A stretch of 64,000 nt of DNA from an uncultured Clostridia bacterium (GTDB lineage Bacteria > Bacillota > Clostridia > Oscillospirales > Acutalibacteraceae), in assembly GCA_947623505.1 (NCBI GenBank), contig CANQGT010000004.1, positions 1 to 64,000 of the forward strand, in the 5' to 3' direction. A program made the position numbers and the translations under genes. Positions 55,218 to 64,000 of the stretch are shown here, one piece after another. Within the stretch, counting starts at the first letter, position 1; each line of letters begins with the position of its first letter. The notes under the pieces were generated by a model that saw only the letters and a program-made list of their open reading frames with translations, had not been told where the DNA came from and searched no databases.

Positions 55218-56333
55218 ATGACCACAATTATAATCGGCGCCGGAGCGTCCGGGCTTGCCTGCGCCGTAAGCCTGAAACAGAATATTCCCGACGAAAAGGT
55301 TATCGTGCTTGAGCGCCTTTCTGCCCCGGGAAGAAAAATCCTTGCCACCGGCAACGGCAGATGCAATTTAACAAATTCATCGGCCGAGGGCTTTTCGCGG
55401 GTAAAGGATTTTTTCGCGGGACTCGGCCTTGTTACCTGCGAAGAAGAGCAGGGCAGGATATACCCCTATTCCCGCAAATCGAAAACCGTTTTGGATATTC
55501 TGCTCAACTCCTGCGAAAAACTCGGCGTTGAAATAATAACCGAATGCCGCGCGCAGAAAATAGACGGCGGCCCCGCAGTAATTTCCTCAAAGGGAGTTTT
55601 TGAGGCGGACAGCGTTGTGGTAGCCGCGGGAGGAACGGCGCAGAAAAATCTCGGCTCCGACGGCAGCTCGTATTCGCTTCTTACGGCGCTCGGCCACTCC
55701 TGCTCAAAAACGTATCCCGCGCTCGTTCAGCTCGTCTCCTCAAGCAGATACCCGAGAATGTTAAAGGGCTCAAGGGCAAAATGCGAGGTATCGATAGAGC
55801 TCGCCGGAAAAAACGCCGGAAGCGAGTACGGCGAGGTGCTTTTTACGGATTACGGGCTTTCCGGAATAGCGGTTATGAACCTTTCGCACATCGCGTCCGA
55901 GAATTTCAGCCGCGACGTTCCGGAAAAATGCGTTGCCGTGCTCGATTTGGTTCCAGAAATGAGCCGCGGCGAGCTTTGCGCCCATATCGAAAAATTCGGC
56001 GGTCTTGAGGGCTTGCTCGGCGGGGAGCTTTCCGGCATACTTTTAAAGCAGGCGCGCGGCGACGCTGAAAAAACCGCCGAATACGCGAAAAGCTGGCGGC
56101 TTATAATCACCGGCACAAAGGGGTTTGATTTTGCCCAGATCACCGCGGGCGGAATACCGCTTTCGGAATTTGACGGCTTTAAATCAAAATTCGCGAAGAA
56201 CGTTTATGCCTGCGGCGAGGCGCTGGACAGGCATTTCCCCTGCGGAGGATTCAACCTTGATTTTGCGTGGAGCAGCGGCATCGGCGCCGCGAAACAGATA
56301 GCGGAGAAAATAAAAAATGATAAGAATAAGTGA
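55218..56333 (+). CDS. FAD-dependent oxidoreductase, HI0933/BaiN-like
   Basis: Flavoprotein of the HI0933-like family. The dinucleotide motif is IIIGAGASGLACAVSL, followed by LERLSAPGRKILATGNGRCNLTN, the family signature, and ITAGGIPLSEFD and YACGEALDRHFPCGGFNLDFAWSSGIGAAKQIAE near the C-terminus. Some relatives are implicated in bile acid reduction (BaiN), but most are uncharacterised. I choose the ATG at 55218 with CGGTGA before it. It overlaps the next flavoprotein gene by 17 bases, so the two are co-expressed. Confidence 0.85.
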   Translation: MTTIIIGAGASGLACAVSLKQNIPDEKVIVLERLSAPGRKILATGNGRCNLTNSSAEGFSRVKDFFAGLGLVTCEEEQGRIYPYSRKSKTVLDILLNSCEKLGVEIITECRAQKIDGGPAVISSKGVFEADSVVVAAGGTAQKNLGSDGSSYSLLTALGHSCSKTYPALVQLVSSSRYPRMLKGSRAKCEVSIELAGKNAGSEYGEVLFTDYGLSGIAVMNLSHIASENFSRDVPEKCVAVLDLVPEMSRGELCAHIEKFGGLEGLLGGELSGILLKQARGDAEKTAEYAKSWRLIITGTKGFDFAQITAGGIPLSEFDGFKSKFAKNVYACGEALDRHFPCGGFNLDFAWSSGIGAAKQIAEKIKNDKNK

Positions 56334-57912
56334 AATAAAGCTTTCCCTTGACGAGGACGAGAGCCTGCTGCGCGAAAAGGCGTCAAGGCTGCTTAAAATA
56401 AACAAAAAATACATTACCTCGCTCACGGTATTCAAAAAAAGCGTTGACGCGAGAAAAAAGGATGATATACACTTTTCATACACGGTTGACCTGACCGTTT
56501 CCCTTGACGAAAAGCAAATCGTTTCAAAATGCAAATCGCAAAAGGTGAGCCTTGCAAAGCCGTATATCTGTGAATTGCCCGAAAACAAAAGGAGTTCCCC
56601 TTACCGCCCGATTATAGTAGGCTTCGGCCCCGCGGGTATGTTGGCGGGTCTCATTCTGTCCGAAGCGGGTATGCGCCCGATAATCCTTGAACGCGGCAAA
56701 GGGATCGACGAACGCAAAAAGGACGTAAACAGATTTTGGAAAGAGCGCGAGCTAAACGAGGAATCGAACGTGCAGTTCGGCGAAGGCGGAGCCGGAACCT
56801 TTTCGGACGGCAAGCTCACAACGGGAATCAAAAGCCCGTATATACGCAAGGTGCTCGAAGAGCTGTACGAAGCCGGAGCGCCTGAGGAAATACTCTATTC
56901 CTCCAAACCCCATATAGGGACGGACAGGCTTGCCGTGGTGGTCAAAAACATACGCGAAAAAACAGAGCGCCTCGGCGGCGAGGTTTGGCTTGAAACGAAG
57001 CTTGAAAAGCTGATAGTTTATAACGGCTTCGTTCATGGCATAACGTACACCCAAAATGGTGTAAAAAAAGATATGCAAGCGGACAGCGTGATTATGGCGA
57101 TAGGGCACAGCGCGAGGGACACCGTTGAAATGCTGTTTGATTTGGGCGTAAAAATGATGCAAAAGCCGTTTTCGGTGGGCGCGCGCATAGAGCACCCCCA
57201 AAGCCTTATAGATAAGGCGCAGTACGGCAAATTCGCGGGGCACCCAAAGCTCGGAGCGGCCGATTACAAGCTTGCCTGCCATGGGCTGCATGAACGGGGA
57301 GCGTACACCTTTTGTATGTGCCCCGGCGGAACGGTCGTTGCGGCCGCGAGCGAAAAAGGCGGCGTTATCGTAAACGGTATGAGCGACCTCGCGAGAGACG
57401 GCGAAAACGCAAACAGCGCGCTGCTTGTGGGCATTGAGCCCAAGGATTTTCCGAGCGAGCATCCGCTTTCGGGCATATACTATCAGCGCTCGATAGAACA
57501 CGCCGCGTTTGAGCTTGGCGGCGGCGATTACAGAGCGCCCGCCCAGCTTGTGGGCGATTTTCTCAAGGGGATAGAGAGCAAATCCCTCGGAAACGTGAAT
57601 CCCACCTGCCCCACGGGTGTTACCCTCACCTCCATTGACGGCTGCCTGCCGCCGAAGGTCACGGCGACGATGCGCTCGGCAATAGTTGAAATGGATAAAA
57701 AGCTAAACGGCTTCAACACATATGACGCGGTGCTTACCGCGCCCGAAACGAGAAGCTCAAGCTCCGTAAGAATACTACGCGATGAATTTTGCCAATGCAA
57801 TATAAGCGGCGTATATCCCTGCGGAGAGGGAGCCGGCTACGCGGGCGGTATCGTTTCCGCCGCCGTGGACGGCATTAAATGCGCCATAGCCGTTATGGGC
57901 GACGAGCATTGA
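56317..57912 (+). CDS. Uncharacterised FAD-dependent dehydrogenase (COG2509 type)
   Basis: A 531-residue flavoprotein. The first 95 residues form a small domain unique to this family (LKINKKYITSLTVFKKSVDARKK), then the FAD motif IIVGFGPAGMLAGLILSEAG, VQFGEGGAGTFSDGKLTTGIK and the C-terminal YPCGEGAGYAGGIVSAAVDGIKCA. The family is widespread in anaerobes and has no settled function; a role in reducing an unknown substrate is inferred. It starts inside the end of the previous gene (17-base overlap). Confidence 0.85.
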   Translation: MIRISEIKLSLDEDESLLREKASRLLKINKKYITSLTVFKKSVDARKKDDIHFSYTVDLTVSLDEKQIVSKCKSQKVSLAKPYICELPENKRSSPYRPIIVGFGPAGMLAGLILSEAGMRPIILERGKGIDERKKDVNRFWKERELNEESNVQFGEGGAGTFSDGKLTTGIKSPYIRKVLEELYEAGAPEEILYSSKPHIGTDRLAVVVKNIREKTERLGGEVWLETKLEKLIVYNGFVHGITYTQNGVKKDMQADSVIMAIGHSARDTVEMLFDLGVKMMQKPFSVGARIEHPQSLIDKAQYGKFAGHPKLGAADYKLACHGLHERGAYTFCMCPGGTVVAAASEKGGVIVNGMSDLARDGENANSALLVGIEPKDFPSEHPLSGIYYQRSIEHAAFELGGGDYRAPAQLVGDFLKGIESKSLGNVNPTCPTGVTLTSIDGCLPPKVTATMRSAIVEMDKKLNGFNTYDAVLTAPETRSSSSVRILRDEFCQCNISGVYPCGEGAGYAGGIVSAAVDGIKCAIAVMGDEH

Positions 57913-58050
57913 CAGATTTTTCCGCACCTTTTGCGACGCAATAGTGAAAAACTCGGCAAAGCGGAAATGAAAAATGAAAACAAACGGCGGGAAATTGTTT
58001 GGCAGAGGAAGAACGAAAGCCCTGAAAGGTTAAATTTATAAAATAAAATT

Positions 58051-58088
58051 CGGGCGAAAGAATTGTGAAACGCACATTCTTTCGCCCG
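58051..58088. terminator. Bidirectional terminator
   Basis: CGGGCGAAAGAAT and ATTCTTTCGCCCG form a perfect 13-bp stem with a 12-base loop. On the minus strand AATTTTATTTTAT follows; on the plus strand ATCTTCTTTAT. It ends the flavoprotein pair and the nucleotidyltransferase-like gene. Confidence 0.75.
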
Positions 58089-58108
58089 ATCTTCTTTATA
58101 TTCTATCT

Positions 58109-59143
58109 TTATCTTTTCGGCTCTAAACCCAATTCACCGTAAATATCTTTCTCGGCTTCCGTCAATTCCTCCGGTTCGCCGTAAGACGCTCTTCTGAAAA
58201 GATTGAACAAAAAGCTCTTAGCTTTGCTCTCGCTTTCTTCGCCCGTGTTTTTCGCGCCGAACACCTTACCGCCGATTATCGCTTTTGAAAGGCGGGAATA
58301 AAGCCGATTCATATCCCTGTCCTCAAAAGTGAAATTAAGCGCCGCGGGTGTATTGAACCACTTTTTCGCGAGCGCTATAAGCGCGGACGCTGTTTTTCCT
58401 ATATGGATATTCTCACAAAGAGTGAGGAACTCGTCAAGGTCTATTTCGTGATAATTTCTTATAAGAACGTCCGTATCCATTATCATCTTTATGCCTGCTC
58501 CGCCCGTCTGAAGATGGTGCGCTATATGGGTAATTACATAAAGCAGATGATAGATGGGCTTCAGCTTATATGTGCAGCCCATGGCCTCGCTTATATCGTC
58601 AAACGGTGTGGAAAAATAGATTTTGCTCTGTATGTTTATGTTTTCCAGCTCGGTGCGTATCTCAAAAATATCCTGCGATATTCGCATCTGCGCCTCGCTG
58701 CTTTCAACGCGTATTTCCTCAAGGCCCCTTTCTTTAAGGACTTCAACGGCGCGCATATAATCGGTCGGGCGCACTATAACGTCTATATCCGCCCCCGTTC
58801 TCAAAGCGGGAACGGGATAATGCGGCCTTATCGAGGTGCCTTTGATTATAAGATGCGGGATCCCCGCGTTAGTGAGCGTTGACATAAAGACGGCGAGGGA
58901 GCAAAGCCTTGCGTCAAAATCATCTTTCGTGCGGTCAAGACTTTTGCGAAACGCCTCAGAAATTTCCCCCTTGGGGCGGCAGTCTTCGGCAAGCAGATTT
59001 ATTTCATACGCGATGATTGCCGTTACGTTATTCCTTTCGGAAAACTCATAGATCTGCTGCCAATCGCCGCGCCTTTCCCCTTTCGGCTTAACGCCGTTCA
59101 AATGGCAAGACAGCAGATAAACAAAATATTCTCTTGTATCCAC
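58109..59143 (-). CDS. Nucleotidyltransferase-fold protein (PF14907-like)
   Basis: A 344-residue protein with the nucleotidyltransferase fold. The segment LIIKGTSIRPHYPVPALRTGADIDVIVRP holds the DxD-type acid pair (ADID) and the KG motif that I associate with the uncharacterised nucleotidyltransferase family PF14907 (NTP_transf_5). Relatives are often found in capsule or sulfotransferase-like gene sets; function is unknown. The start is GTG with AAGGGTGA 4-5 bases upstream. It stands alone, divergent from the GH43-like gene. Confidence 0.7.
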   Translation of the reverse strand: MDTREYFVYLLSCHLNGVKPKGERRGDWQQIYEFSERNNVTAIIAYEINLLAEDCRPKGEISEAFRKSLDRTKDDFDARLCSLAVFMSTLTNAGIPHLIIKGTSIRPHYPVPALRTGADIDVIVRPTDYMRAVEVLKERGLEEIRVESSEAQMRISQDIFEIRTELENINIQSKIYFSTPFDDISEAMGCTYKLKPIYHLLYVITHIAHHLQTGGAGIKMIMDTDVLIRNYHEIDLDEFLTLCENIHIGKTASALIALAKKWFNTPAALNFTFEDRDMNRLYSRLSKAIIGGKVFGAKNTGEESESKAKSFLFNLFRRASYGEPEELTEAEKDIYGELGLEPKR

Positions 59144-59234
59144 CGAATCACCCTTTTTCCTTAAAATTCTGCCGTTTTCTCCATATTTATAATAATGGAA
59201 TAACTAAAAAACTTCAATTATTGTTACAATATTG

Positions 59235-59263
59235 TTGATAAGTCTTAAATATTCTGTTATAAT
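59235..59263 (+). promoter_or_regulatory. Promoter of the GH43-like gene
   Basis: TTGATA, a 17-bp spacer and TATAAT, ending 17 bases before the ATG. Confidence 0.65.
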
Positions 59264-59280
59264 TTCCGCGGTGAAATCAT

Positions 59281-60186
59281 ATGAAAAACGAAAAATACAC
59301 AAAATATCTCTTCTGTTACTTTACCGGAAATCGGCCTGAGGATGAAAGCGTTCATTTCGCGCTTTCCGAAGACGGTTATAATTTTTTCGCTTTAAACGGC
59401 AACCGCCCCGTAATATCTCAGACTCTCGGCAAAAAATGCTGCCGCGATCCGTTTATTTTCAGGGATAAGGGCGGTTTCTTTCATATAATAGCAACCGATA
59501 TGCGCAGCGAGGACGGCTGGTGCAGCAACAATTCGGCGGTGATATGGAACAGCGAGGATCTTGTAAATTGGAAAAACGAACGAATTATTGATTTCTCGCA
59601 ATTTGAGGAAACAAGGGACGCGGACAGAGTTTGGGCGCCCGAAATCATATTTGACAAATTCAAAAACGAATATATGATATACTGGTCTCATCACAACGCC
59701 GGCGGTGCGCCGGCGACCGTGATATGGCACGCGTACACAAAGGATTTTATCAATCTCACAACGCGCCCGAAGCTGCTTTTCGCGCCGAAAAGCGGCTTGG
59801 CGGGAATAGACGCGGACATCATTGAAAAAGACGGAAAATATTATCTCTATCAGGCCGACGAAGCAAAAAGCGCCGTGTGCTATGCCGTTGCCGACAAGCC
59901 CGACGGCCCTTATTTCGAGCCGGACGACAATATCGTTTCCGTTTCAAGCTCCGCGCTTGAGGGAAACTGCATATACCCGATACTCGGCACGGACAAATAT
60001 GTTCTCATCGCCGACAGATTCAGAGACGGCGGCTATTTTATGCAGGAAACAACGGATATGATCCGTTTCAGAGAGGTGGAAGAAAGCAGGCATTCAATAG
60101 ATCATCTGCGCCCGCGCCACGGTTCCGTGCTTACGATAACCGACGCCGAATACGCAAGACTTCTAAACGCTTTTTCGTCTCTGTAA
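59281..60186 (+). CDS. GH43-like five-bladed beta-propeller glycosidase
   Basis: A 301-residue protein with the five-bladed propeller layout of GH43-type arabinan/xylan-active enzymes. Repeats of the type RDPFIFRDKGGFFHIIATD, WAPEIIFDKFKNEYMIYWSHH and GIDADIIEKDGKYYLYQADE are visible, the Asp of RDPF and the Glu of WAPEI being likely catalytic residues. It has no signal peptide, so it would act on imported oligosaccharides. GGTGAAA lies about 6 bases upstream of the ATG. It is a single gene. Exact activity cannot be read; arabinofuranosidase is a fair guess. Confidence 0.75.
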   Translation: MKNEKYTKYLFCYFTGNRPEDESVHFALSEDGYNFFALNGNRPVISQTLGKKCCRDPFIFRDKGGFFHIIATDMRSEDGWCSNNSAVIWNSEDLVNWKNERIIDFSQFEETRDADRVWAPEIIFDKFKNEYMIYWSHHNAGGAPATVIWHAYTKDFINLTTRPKLLFAPKSGLAGIDADIIEKDGKYYLYQADEAKSAVCYAVADKPDGPYFEPDDNIVSVSSSALEGNCIYPILGTDKYVLIADRFRDGGYFMQETTDMIRFREVEESRHSIDHLRPRHGSVLTITDAEYARLLNAFSSL

Positions 60187-60202
60187 AACACAAAAAGGTT
60201 AT

Positions 60203-60238
60203 ATCAAAACGGCAGGAAATCCTGCCGTTTTGATTTTA
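60203..60238. terminator. Bidirectional terminator (GH43-like gene / purB)
   Basis: ATCAAAACGGCAGG and CCTGCCGTTTTGAT form a perfect 14-bp stem with an AAAT loop and A/T-rich flanks on both sides. Confidence 0.85.
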
Positions 60239-60250
60239 CCGTTTTTTACG

Positions 60251-61684
60251 TTAAACGTTTATTTCAACATTTATGCCCAAAAGCTCTTTGTTCGCCTCAA
60301 GTATCGGCCTCACCGTTTCATTGAGGAAGTCCTCGGTCTGCCGAGGGGCTCTGCCGACAAAATTTTCGGGCTTCATTGCCGCCGTTATTTCCTCCTTGGT
60401 CATCATAAAGGCGGGATCCGCGGCGATCCTGTCCACAAGATCGTTTTTGCCGCCCTCTTTCTTGACGACCGCGCCCGCCGCCATCGAGTGAACGCGTATC
60501 TTTTCGTGGAGCTCCTGTCTGTCCCCTCCCTTTTTAACGGCGTCCATCAAAATATTTTCGGTTGCCATAAAAGGCAGCTCGCTCATAAGGCGCGCCTCAA
60601 TGACCTTTGGGTAAACGACAAGTCCGCTCGTGACGTTTATATAAAGATCGAGTATGCCGTCCGTGGCAAGGAAAGCCTCGGCGACGGAAACGCGCTTATT
60701 TGCGCTGTCGTCAAGCGTTCTCTCAAACCACTGGGCGGACGCCGTCCAAGCGGGATTGAGGGCGTCTATCATCACATAACGCGAAAGGGAGGCTATTCTT
60801 TCGCTCCTCATAGGATTGCGCTTATATGCCATGGCGGAAGAGCCTATCTGATTTTTCTCAAACGGTTCCTCTATCTCCTTTAAATTCTGCAAAAGGCGCA
60901 GATCGTTTGAAAATTTACAGCAGGACTGCGCGATAAGCGCAAGGCAGTTGCAAACTATCGTATCGAGCTTTCTCGCATACGTCTGCCCGCTTACGGGAAA
61001 GCACGCCTTAAAGCCCATTTTTTCGGCGATCTTCCTGTCAAGCTCCTTGCATTTTTCGTGATCGCCGTTAAAAAGCTCCAAAAACGAAGCCTGAGTACCG
61101 GTCGTACCCTTTGAGCCGAGCAGCATCAATGTATCGAGAACGTGCTCGACCTCGCCGTAATCCATTACAAGATCCATAAGCCAAAGCGTGGCGCGCTTGC
61201 CGACCGTGGTGGGTTGGGCGGGCTGGAAGTGGGTAAAGCCGAGACAGGGCAAAGCCTTGTATTTATCGGCAAAATCGGCTACTCGGGCAATGGCGTTTAT
61301 TAGCTTTTTCTTTATCAGCAAAAGCGCCTCGCGCATCGTTATAACGTCCGTATTGTCGCCCACATAGCAGCTTGTCGCGCCGAGATGGATTATTCCCTTT
61401 GCCTTGGGGCACTGATCTCCGTAAGCGTGGACGTGGCTCATAACGTCGTGGCGGAATTTTTTTTCGTATTCCCTTGCCACTTCATAATTTATATCCTCGG
61501 CGTGAGCCTTCATTTCATCTATCTGCTCGCGCGTAACATTGAGCCCAAGCTCGTTTTCCGCCTCCGCGAGAGCTATCCAAAGCTTTCTCCACGTTTTGAA
61601 TTTGAAATCGGGAGAGTAGATATACTGCATCTCCTTGCTCGCGTATCGGGCGTTGAACGGTGAATTGTATGTATCGTTTGCCAT
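60251..61684 (-). CDS. purB: Adenylosuccinate lyase
   Basis: Cleaves SAICAR to AICAR and adenylosuccinate to AMP in purine synthesis. The family signature is seen in GSSAMAYKRNPMRSERI, with the catalytic Ser in that loop, and THFQPAQPTTVGKRATLW carries the catalytic His region. Length 477 fits the longer, human-like PurB form. The ATG shares one base with the purC stop, so translation is coupled. It is the last gene of dapF-dapL-purC-purB. Confidence 0.95.
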   Translation of the reverse strand: MANDTYNSPFNARYASKEMQYIYSPDFKFKTWRKLWIALAEAENELGLNVTREQIDEMKAHAEDINYEVAREYEKKFRHDVMSHVHAYGDQCPKAKGIIHLGATSCYVGDNTDVITMREALLLIKKKLINAIARVADFADKYKALPCLGFTHFQPAQPTTVGKRATLWLMDLVMDYGEVEHVLDTLMLLGSKGTTGTQASFLELFNGDHEKCKELDRKIAEKMGFKACFPVSGQTYARKLDTIVCNCLALIAQSCCKFSNDLRLLQNLKEIEEPFEKNQIGSSAMAYKRNPMRSERIASLSRYVMIDALNPAWTASAQWFERTLDDSANKRVSVAEAFLATDGILDLYINVTSGLVVYPKVIEARLMSELPFMATENILMDAVKKGGDRQELHEKIRVHSMAAGAVVKKEGGKNDLVDRIAADPAFMMTKEEITAAMKPENFVGRAPRQTEDFLNETVRPILEANKELLGINVEINV

Positions 61685-62397
61685 TATTTATCAAGTCCTG
61701 TTCTTTTCATCATTTCGGCGTAAGCGTCCTCTACTCCGCCGAGATCGCGGCGGAAGCGGTCCTTATCGAGCTTTTCGTGCGTTTTAATATCCCAAAAGCG
61801 GCAGGTATCGGGGCTTATCTCGTCCGCGAGAACGATGCCGCCGTCCGAAGTTTTGCCGAATTCAAGCTTAAAATCTATAAGCTCAACACCGATGGAGGCA
61901 AAATACTCTTTCAGCACATCGTTTATTTTAAACGCCATATCGGTTATCGTATCGACCTCTTCCCTTGTGGCAAAGCCGCAGGAAATGGCGTGATATTCGG
62001 AGATAAGCGGATCGTCAAGCTCGTCGCATTTATATGAAAACTCGATAGACGGGGCAACAAAATCCATACCCTCCTCAAGGCCGAGCCTTTTGCATATGGA
62101 GCCTGCCGCGCGGTTGCGGATTATAACCTCAAGCGGAACTATGGAGACTTTTTTGACCGCCGTTTCACGATCGGAAAGCTCCTTTACAAAATGCGTGGGA
62201 ATACCTTTCGATTCAAGAATACGCATAAGGTAGTTGGACATTTTGTTGTTCACAACGCCCTTGCCGACTATCGTGCCCTTTTTCTTTCCGTTGAACGCGG
62301 TCGCATCGTCTTTATAATCGACGATAACGATTTCGGGGTCGTCCGTTGCCCAAACCTTTTTTGCCTTGCCCTCGTAAAGCTGCTGTGTTTTTGTCAT
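61684..62397 (-). CDS. purC: SAICAR synthetase
   Basis: Phosphoribosylaminoimidazole-succinocarboxamide synthase joins aspartate to CAIR with ATP. The start QQLYEGKAKKVWATDDPEIVIVDYKDDATAFNGKKKG, the segment VPLEVIIRNRAAGS and the DEISPDTCRFWD motif are diagnostic. Length 237 is normal. AGGAGGA lies before the ATG. It precedes purB, which performs the next step, and follows dapL after 27 bases. Confidence 0.97.
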   Translation of the reverse strand: MTKTQQLYEGKAKKVWATDDPEIVIVDYKDDATAFNGKKKGTIVGKGVVNNKMSNYLMRILESKGIPTHFVKELSDRETAVKKVSIVPLEVIIRNRAAGSICKRLGLEEGMDFVAPSIEFSYKCDELDDPLISEYHAISCGFATREEVDTITDMAFKINDVLKEYFASIGVELIDFKLEFGKTSDGGIVLADEISPDTCRFWDIKTHEKLDKDRFRRDLGGVEDAYAEMMKRTGLDK

Positions 62398-62424
62398 TTT
62401 TATATCCTCCTGAATTTTGTTTTA

Positions 62425-63642
62425 TTACTTCCTGCCGTAAACGGCCTTTATTCTTTCAACGGCTTCAATCGTTTTTTCGTAATTGCCGAAGCCCGTGAGC
62501 CTGAGATAGCCCTCTCCGCTCGGACCGAAGCCGGAGCCGGGAGTGCCCACCACGCTGCATTTTTCAAGCAGATCGTCGAAAAATTCCCACGAGGTCATAC
62601 CCTCGGGAACCGCGAGCCAAACGTAGGGAGAATTAACGCCGCCGTAGCATTTAAAGCCCGCCTCGGTGAGCCCGTCAAAAATGGTTTTCACATTCCTGCG
62701 GTAATACTCTATCGTTTCCTTTGTCTGCCTTTTTCCCTCTTCGCTGTAAACCGCCTCGGCCGCGCGCTGCGTTATGTAGCTTACGCCGTTGAATTTTGTC
62801 GCCTGCCTGCGCGCCCACATGGCGTTTAGGCTCGCTCCGTCGAAAACAAGCTCCTTCGGAACGACCGTATAGCCGCAGCGAACGCCCGTAAAGCCCGCCG
62901 TCTTTGAAAACGAGCGGAACTCTATGGCGCACTTTTTCGCCCCGTCAATTTCATAAATCGACCTCGGCGAGCCGTCCGTTATAAACGCCTCGTAAGCCGA
63001 ATCGTAAAGTATTACGGAGCCGTTTTTCAGGGCGTAATCGACCCATTTTTCAAGCTCTTCCTTTGACGCCGCCGTGCCTATGGGATTATTCGGGAAACAA
63101 AGATATATAATATCGGCCTTTTCTTTCGGAAGATCGGGCATAAAGCCGTTTTCGGCCGTGCAAGGCATATATATGATATTTTCGTAAAGTCCGTCCGCGC
63201 CCTTGTCGCCGCTTCTGCCCGCCATTACGTTCGTATCAAGATAAACGGGATAAACGGGATCACAAATGGCAACCTTATTATCAACGCCGAAAATATCGCC
63301 GATATTGCCGCAATCGGATTTCGCGCCGTCAGAGAGGAAAATTTCGTCCGTGTTTATATCTATTCCCCTGTCGGCATAATCGTTTTTGCGAATCGCCTCA
63401 AGAATAAAATCATAGCCGTATTCGGGGGGATAGCCTTTGAAAGTGGCCTCTTTCGCCATATCGTCTACCGCCTTGTGCATCGCCTCTATAACGGCGGGCG
63501 CCAGCGGCCTTGTAACGTCTCCTATCGAAAGGCGTATGATCTCCTTATCGGGGTGAGCCTGCTGATATTCCCTCTGCTTTCTCGCGACCGTGGCGAAAAG
63601 ATACGAGCCCTCTACCTTTAAAAAATTATCGTTGATTTTCAT
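62425..63642 (-). CDS. dapL: LL-diaminopimelate aminotransferase
   Basis: PLP enzyme that makes LL-diaminopimelate from tetrahydrodipicolinate in one step, by-passing the succinylase or acetylase route. [45 protein letters not shown] is the DapL N-terminus, and the Schiff-base lysine lies in [18 protein letters not shown]. Length 405 is normal. AGGAGG lies 7-8 bases before the ATG. dapF, the next enzyme of the pathway, lies 18 bases upstream in the same operon. Confidence 0.95.
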   Translation of the reverse strand: MKINDNFLKVEGSYLFATVARKQREYQQAHPDKEIIRLSIGDVTRPLAPAVIEAMHKAVDDMAKEATFKGYPPEYGYDFILEAIRKNDYADRGIDINTDEIFLSDGAKSDCGNIGDIFGVDNKVAICDPVYPVYLDTNVMAGRSGDKGADGLYENIIYMPCTAENGFMPDLPKEKADIIYLCFPNNPIGTAASKEELEKWVDYALKNGSVILYDSAYEAFITDGSPRSIYEIDGAKKCAIEFRSFSKTAGFTGVRCGYTVVPKELVFDGASLNAMWARRQATKFNGVSYITQRAAEAVYSEEGKRQTKETIEYYRRNVKTIFDGLTEAGFKCYGGVNSPYVWLAVPEGMTSWEFFDDLLEKCSVVGTPGSGFGPSGEGYLRLTGFGNYEKTIEAVERIKAVYGRK

Positions 63643-63660
63643 ATTTTGACCTCCTATGGA

Positions 63661-64000
63661 TTACAAATCTGTTTCTCCGCTGAAAACGGTCGTTGCGGGG
63701 CCCGTCATAAAGATGCTGCCCTCCTCGTTTCCGTTCCAGCTTATCTCAAGATCGCCTCCGCAAAGATGAACCGTTACCTCGTTGTCGGCAAGACCGTTTA
63801 TTACAGCCGCAGCAACAGAGGCGCAGGCGCCTGTGCCGCAGGCAAGAGTCTCGCCCGTGCCCCTTTCCCAAACTCGCATATCAAGATTTTTTCTATCTTT
63901 AATATTCACAAATTCGGTGTTTACCCTTTCGGGAAACGCGGGATGATGCTCAAACGCCGGGCCGATTTTTTCAAGCTCAAGCTCCGCGACGGGAATATCG
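63661..64000 (-). CDS. dapF: Diaminopimelate epimerase, C-terminal part (cut by window end)
   Basis: Converts LL- to meso-diaminopimelate for peptidoglycan and lysine. The visible 113 codons are the C-terminal lobe: GPAFEHHPAFPERVNTEFV, RVWERGTGETLACGTGACASV with the second catalytic Cys, and DLEISWNGNEEGSIFMTGPATTVFSG. The ORF track starts at an internal GTG; the frame stays open to the window edge, so the 5' part lies beyond base 64000. Placement next to dapL supports the call. Confidence 0.95.
   Translation of the reverse strand, partial: DIPVAELELEKIGPAFEHHPAFPERVNTEFVNIKDRKNLDMRVWERGTGETLACGTGACASVAAAVINGLADNEVTVHLCGGDLEISWNGNEEGSIFMTGPATTVFSGETDL

Overview
The window looks like a chromosomal segment from a gut-associated, spore-forming Clostridia (Oscillospiraceae/Ruminococcaceae-like). 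Lineage evidence: an alpha/beta small acid-soluble spore protein, a PdaA-like deacetylase, Mini-RNase III, an L10 leader ahead of rplJL, DapL-type lysine synthesis, strong purine-rich Shine-Dalgarno sites and TTGACA/TATAAT promoters. Gut evidence: a bile salt hydrolase-type enzyme, sulfoquinovose catabolism, an alpha-galactosidase locus and uronate catabolism. The exact lineage cannot be fixed without a search. TTG and GTG starts are frequent and well supported by Shine-Dalgarno sites.

Layout. 0-5 kb: serine hydrolase, tRNA-Val, tRNA-Gly, bile salt hydrolase, O-acetylhomoserine sulfhydrylase, and what looks like an internally deleted methyltransferase. 5-9 kb: a 1278-residue wall-anchored transglutaminase-like surface protein. 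9-12.8 kb: SGNH hydrolase, obg, mrnC, a block of palindromic repeats, and a TetR regulator. 12.9-25.2 kb: one long minus-strand operon that reads as a sulfo-transaldolase (sulfo-TAL) pathway for sulfoquinovose. 25.3-27.6 kb: a metal-binding protein with a palindromic operator, an AT-rich island (barstar-like protein, S51 peptidase, gene remnant) and a spore protein gene. 27.9-35.4 kb: XRE regulator, an alpha-galactosidase/GPH transporter operon, and a RING/DUF2628 - galU - CPBP protease - tadA operon. 35.5-46.7 kb (plus strand): prfB, PdaA-like deacetylase, mreBCD-PBP2, mgsA, hisS-aspS-yfbR. Around 46.9 kb: a small structured transcription unit with a 28-codon ORF. 47-50.4 kb: uxaC-kdgK-eda. 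50.5-55 kb: LOG-family protein, then rpmG-secE-nusG-rplK-rplA-L10 leader-rplJ-rplL. 55-64 kb: two flavoproteins, a nucleotidyltransferase-like protein, a GH43-like protein and dapF-dapL-purC-purB.

The most interesting system is the 12.3-kb sulfoquinovose operon. A GH31 sulfoquinovosidase releases sulfoquinovose, an isomerase makes sulfofructose, and a transaldolase moves the C3 unit to glyceraldehyde-3-phosphate, giving fructose-6-phosphate and sulfolactaldehyde. A 3-HIBDH-type reductase would make dihydroxypropanesulfonate, and a TauE/SafE exporter could remove it. A ROK repressor, a GPH symporter and a DUF4867 protein belong to the same operon, with a consensus promoter and candidate ROK operator in front. 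Two less usual members close it: a GH38/GH57-like enzyme and an HSL-type esterase. The sulfoquinovosidase has glutamine where the E. coli enzyme has its sulfonate-binding arginine.
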